Below the pieces are notes generated by a model. It was given only the letters and a program-made list of their open reading frames with translations, ran no database searches and had not been told where the DNA came from. Shown piece after piece: positions 7,437 through 9,549 of a stretch of 9,549 nucleotides of DNA. Where the stretch lies: positions 743 to 10,291 of the forward strand of contig JAHDCE010000093.1 of the NCBI GenBank assembly GCA_020630045.1, read 5' to 3'. Within the stretch, counting starts at the first letter, position 1, and each line of letters opens with the position of its first letter. Position numbers and translations under genes: made by a program. The DNA comes from Saprospiraceae bacterium (GTDB lineage: Bacteria > Bacteroidota > Bacteroidia > Chitinophagales > Saprospiraceae).

Positions 7437-8504
7437 ATGGATATCCAACCCATTTTCAATAAGAAAAATAATCAACCGGTCATTATCGCAGGCCCTTGTA
7501 GCGCTGAGTCGGAAAAACAAATCATGGCCACCGCAGAAGCATTAGCGAAACAGAACATCGATTTGTTCCGAGCCGGTATTTGGAAACCTCGAACCCGTCC
7601 GGGTTCGTTTGAAGGCGTGGGACGCGTAGGACTTCCGTGGCTCAAAAAAGTCAAGGAGGAAACCGGCTTAAAAGTCACCACTGAAGTCGCTAAGAAAGAT
7701 CATGTTTTCGAAGCCCTCAAACATGGCATCGATGTACTTTGGCTAGGAGCACGTACGACGGTCAATCCGTTTTCTGTACAAGAAGTGGCGGACGCCCTCC
7801 AAGGAACGGATATTCCAGTAATGATAAAGAATCCGATTAATCCCGATCTTAAACTTTGGATCGGAGCCATCGAGCGGATTTACAATGCGGGCATCACTAA
7901 GGTAGCCGTCATTCATCGGGGTTTTTCCCATCATGGTGATTCTGATTTCAGGAATATTCCCAGATGGCAAATTCCGATTGAATTGAAACGTCAATTCCCC
8001 AACTTGGAAATCATTTGTGACAATAGTCACATTTGCGGAAGGCGCGACACCTTGGCGGCTGTCGCCCAAAAAGCGATGGATTTGGATTTTGATGGATTGA
8101 TGACGGAGACTCATCCTGACCCGGACGAAGCTTGGAGTGATGCCAAACAACAAATCACACCGGAAACACTAAAAGGACTCCTAGGAAATTTAGTCATCAG
8201 AGAAGCGGATTTACAGAATGAGAGTTTCAAAAAAACACTTGCTCATTTCCGTTCGGAAATTGATGAGATTGATGCCGAGCTGCTCAATTTACTAGGAAAA
8301 AGAATGCAAATCGCCGACCAAATCGGACGATATAAAAAGGACAATAACATATCAATATTACAGTCCAGCCGTTGGAATGAAATCTTGGAGAAACAAGTCG
8401 TCAAAGGTGCCGAGAAAGGACTCAGCATGGGTTTTATGTCGAGTATGTTGAGGGCTATCCACCAAGAGTCTATCAATACTCAGGCTGAGGTGATGAAGGA
8501 TTGA
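7437..8504 (+). CDS. DAHP synthase (type I beta) fused to C-terminal chorismate mutase
   Basis: A 355-residue bifunctional enzyme. The N-terminal domain (about 1-250) condenses phosphoenolpyruvate and erythrose 4-phosphate to DAHP, the entry to the shikimate pathway. It shows AGPCSAES with Cys21, KPRTRPGSF (from Lys50), His198 in NSHICG, Glu224 in TETH and Asp235; Cys, His, Glu and Asp are the expected metal ligands. The C-terminal AroQ-type mutase (about 268-355) turns chorismate into prephenate. Arg272, Arg289, Lys300 and Arg312 keep the spacing of the E. coli active-site residues, and Gln349 may match its C-terminal Gln. In the studied Prevotella and Porphyromonas fusions the mutase domain also mediates inhibition by prephenate. 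I chose the ATG at 7437 because the conserved core starts 15 residues later; an in-frame TTG at 7407 is possible. It is the last gene of the operon. Confidence 0.95.
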   Translation: MDIQPIFNKKNNQPVIIAGPCSAESEKQIMATAEALAKQNIDLFRAGIWKPRTRPGSFEGVGRVGLPWLKKVKEETGLKVTTEVAKKDHVFEALKHGIDVLWLGARTTVNPFSVQEVADALQGTDIPVMIKNPINPDLKLWIGAIERIYNAGITKVAVIHRGFSHHGDSDFRNIPRWQIPIELKRQFPNLEIICDNSHICGRRDTLAAVAQKAMDLDFDGLMTETHPDPDEAWSDAKQQITPETLKGLLGNLVIREADLQNESFKKTLAHFRSEIDEIDAELLNLLGKRMQIADQIGRYKKDNNISILQSSRWNEILEKQVVKGAEKGLSMGFMSSMLRAIHQESINTQAEVMKD

Positions 8505-8505
8505 G

Positions 8506-9492
8506 TTAACGACTCTCTACAACGGCCGTAATCATCAAAGTACCGTCATCACTTTCCAGTTTTAATTTGAATTCGTCCGAAGAATTGATGCCGAGATTTT
8601 TGAACGGTAATACCACCCGTTTATTCCCGAAGGCATCATCAGTGTTGGAACCTTCGTCTTTTTCGGTCAACCCGGCGTACATCACGAATTCATATTCTGA
8701 CAAGGCGTATTTACCATTGACGGGTTTCAATTCCACCTCCACTGGTGGACGGGTTTGATTGTTGACTTTATACTTCCGTCCTTCACTCATCGCTAGGGGT
8801 TGATCCCTTCTAGCCACAAAGACAGTGTTGGCTTTTTCGGCCTCGCCTTTTTTGCGAATGCCCATTTTTACGAGTCCATACACTTCCAGTTCTTTCGACA
8901 TCCCATCTCTAACATCAAAAGCTTGGATAGATTTGGGGATAATTCGAAATGTTTTCGGGCCTACGGCATGGCGATCCGTTTCCGGTGCCGGACGTGGTCG
9001 CCTTTCTTCTCTTTCAGAAATTTCGGGTCTTACTTCTTCGGTCGTTTCGGGACTTTTATCTTCATCTCCTCCGAAAACGACCCAAGCGCCCAATACCATC
9101 GTCAATCCGATGAACATGCCCAAGATGGCGAATTGATACAAGGGGGTTTTCCGCTTTAGCGGAATTGTTTTTTTCTTAGGAACAATTTCATTTTCAAGAA
9201 CCGGCTCAACGATGACGACAGGTTTCTCCGTTTCCGGCGTTTCCTCCAATACATCTAAAATATTGAGTAAGTCGTTGTTGATAACGGACTCTTCAACCGA
9301 ACGGGCTTCGCTAGTCAATAAATTTTTGGATACTTTCTCTTCGAAGTTTTCGAATTTGGCGGAAAGAAAAACCGTCCGTTCATATGCATCTTGATTAGGA
9401 TGGTTTTCTAATGTCGTCAACAATTCTTTTATCGCTTTTTCTATATCATTATTGGCGACTAATAGAAGCACCCTTTTCCTTAGTTCTTTCAT
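8506..9492 (-). CDS. Single-span membrane protein with EAD11-like N-terminal domain
   Basis: A 328-residue protein from the ATG at 9490-9492; the frame stays open to the window edge, so a longer N-terminus cannot be excluded. Residues 1-78 look all-helical (KELRKRVLLLVANNDIEKAI, then ERTVFLSAKFENFEEK, then NNDLLNILDVLEE). By pattern memory they match effector-associated domain 11, a small adaptor domain of Bacteroidota conflict and signalling proteins. A basic stretch (KKKTIPLKRK, 106-115) precedes one membrane helix (about 110-133), giving an N-in, C-out topology. A charged, proline-rich linker (134-170) leads to a region of about 150 residues that looks beta-rich, with the acidic loop EKDEGSNTDDAFG (267-279). 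There is no signal peptide or enzyme motif. Function is unknown; it may be an envelope sensor or anchor that recruits a partner through homotypic contact of the helical domain. It converges on the aromatic operon with a one-base gap. Confidence 0.8.
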   Translation of the reverse strand: MKELRKRVLLLVANNDIEKAIKELLTTLENHPNQDAYERTVFLSAKFENFEEKVSKNLLTSEARSVEESVINNDLLNILDVLEETPETEKPVVIVEPVLENEIVPKKKTIPLKRKTPLYQFAILGMFIGLTMVLGAWVVFGGDEDKSPETTEEVRPEISEREERRPRPAPETDRHAVGPKTFRIIPKSIQAFDVRDGMSKELEVYGLVKMGIRKKGEAEKANTVFVARRDQPLAMSEGRKYKVNNQTRPPVEVELKPVNGKYALSEYEFVMYAGLTEKDEGSNTDDAFGNKRVVLPFKNLGINSSDEFKLKLESDDGTLMITAVVESR

Positions 9493-9549
9493 TCCTTGTA
9501 TACTTTTTATACTCAAGGATATACGGAAGAGTCGAAACTTGGGTTTCAA

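Noticed and set aside
8831..8854. GGC...GCC followed by TTTTTT inside the convergent gene as a terminator for the operon
   Set aside because: The stem is only about three pairs, and the sequence is explained by the coding frame on the minus strand.
8825..9159. Plus-strand open frames of 103 and 119 codons opposite the EAD11-like gene
   Set aside because: They mirror the minus-strand gene, which has coherent domains and a membrane helix; the plus frames show no recognisable protein features.

Overview
The window reads as chromosomal DNA of a Bacteroidota bacterium. The signs are a DAHP synthase with a C-terminal chorismate mutase (a fusion known from Porphyromonas and Prevotella), an aromatic amino acid operon typical of that phylum, weak use of Shine-Dalgarno sequences, and promoter-like boxes of the TTG / TAnnTTTG kind. 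The helical N-terminal domain of the last gene resembles effector-associated domain 11 (EAD11), which I associate with Saprospiria-like members; that narrower placement is inference.

Layout. Positions 2-184 hold the last 60 codons of an unrecognised plus-strand gene, followed by a strong hairpin (240-269) that can act as a terminator in both directions. Positions 359-4126 (minus) encode a very large, 12-helix membrane sensor histidine kinase with an NtrY-like kinase core. The divergent intergenic region (4127-4500) carries candidate promoters for both sides and an attenuator. Positions 4501-8504 (plus) are a four-gene operon: prephenate dehydratase, a PLP aminotransferase, prephenate dehydrogenase, and DAHP synthase-chorismate mutase. 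Tail to tail with it, one base away, is a minus-strand gene (8506-about 9492) for a single-span membrane protein with an EAD11-like N-terminal domain.

How the operon works. The last gene makes the first intermediate of the shikimate pathway and also converts chorismate to prephenate. Prephenate is then split toward phenylalanine (dehydratase) or tyrosine (dehydrogenase), and the aminotransferase supplies the transamination. The first three genes are joined by ATGA overlaps, which suggests translational coupling.

The main discovery is upstream of the operon. An 18-codon reading frame at 4344-4400, MIYFFVPTYCFFYSPLEI, has four Phe and three Tyr codons. It is followed by a perfect 15-bp terminator hairpin at 4426-4461, 39 bases before the prephenate dehydratase start. 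Between them lies a segment (4399-4407) that can pair either with the leader coding sequence or with the 5' arm of the terminator. This is a full ribosome-mediated attenuator that appears to sense Phe and Tyr together. The principle is classical; this instance, with one leader serving both branches in a Bacteroidota operon, deserves a check.
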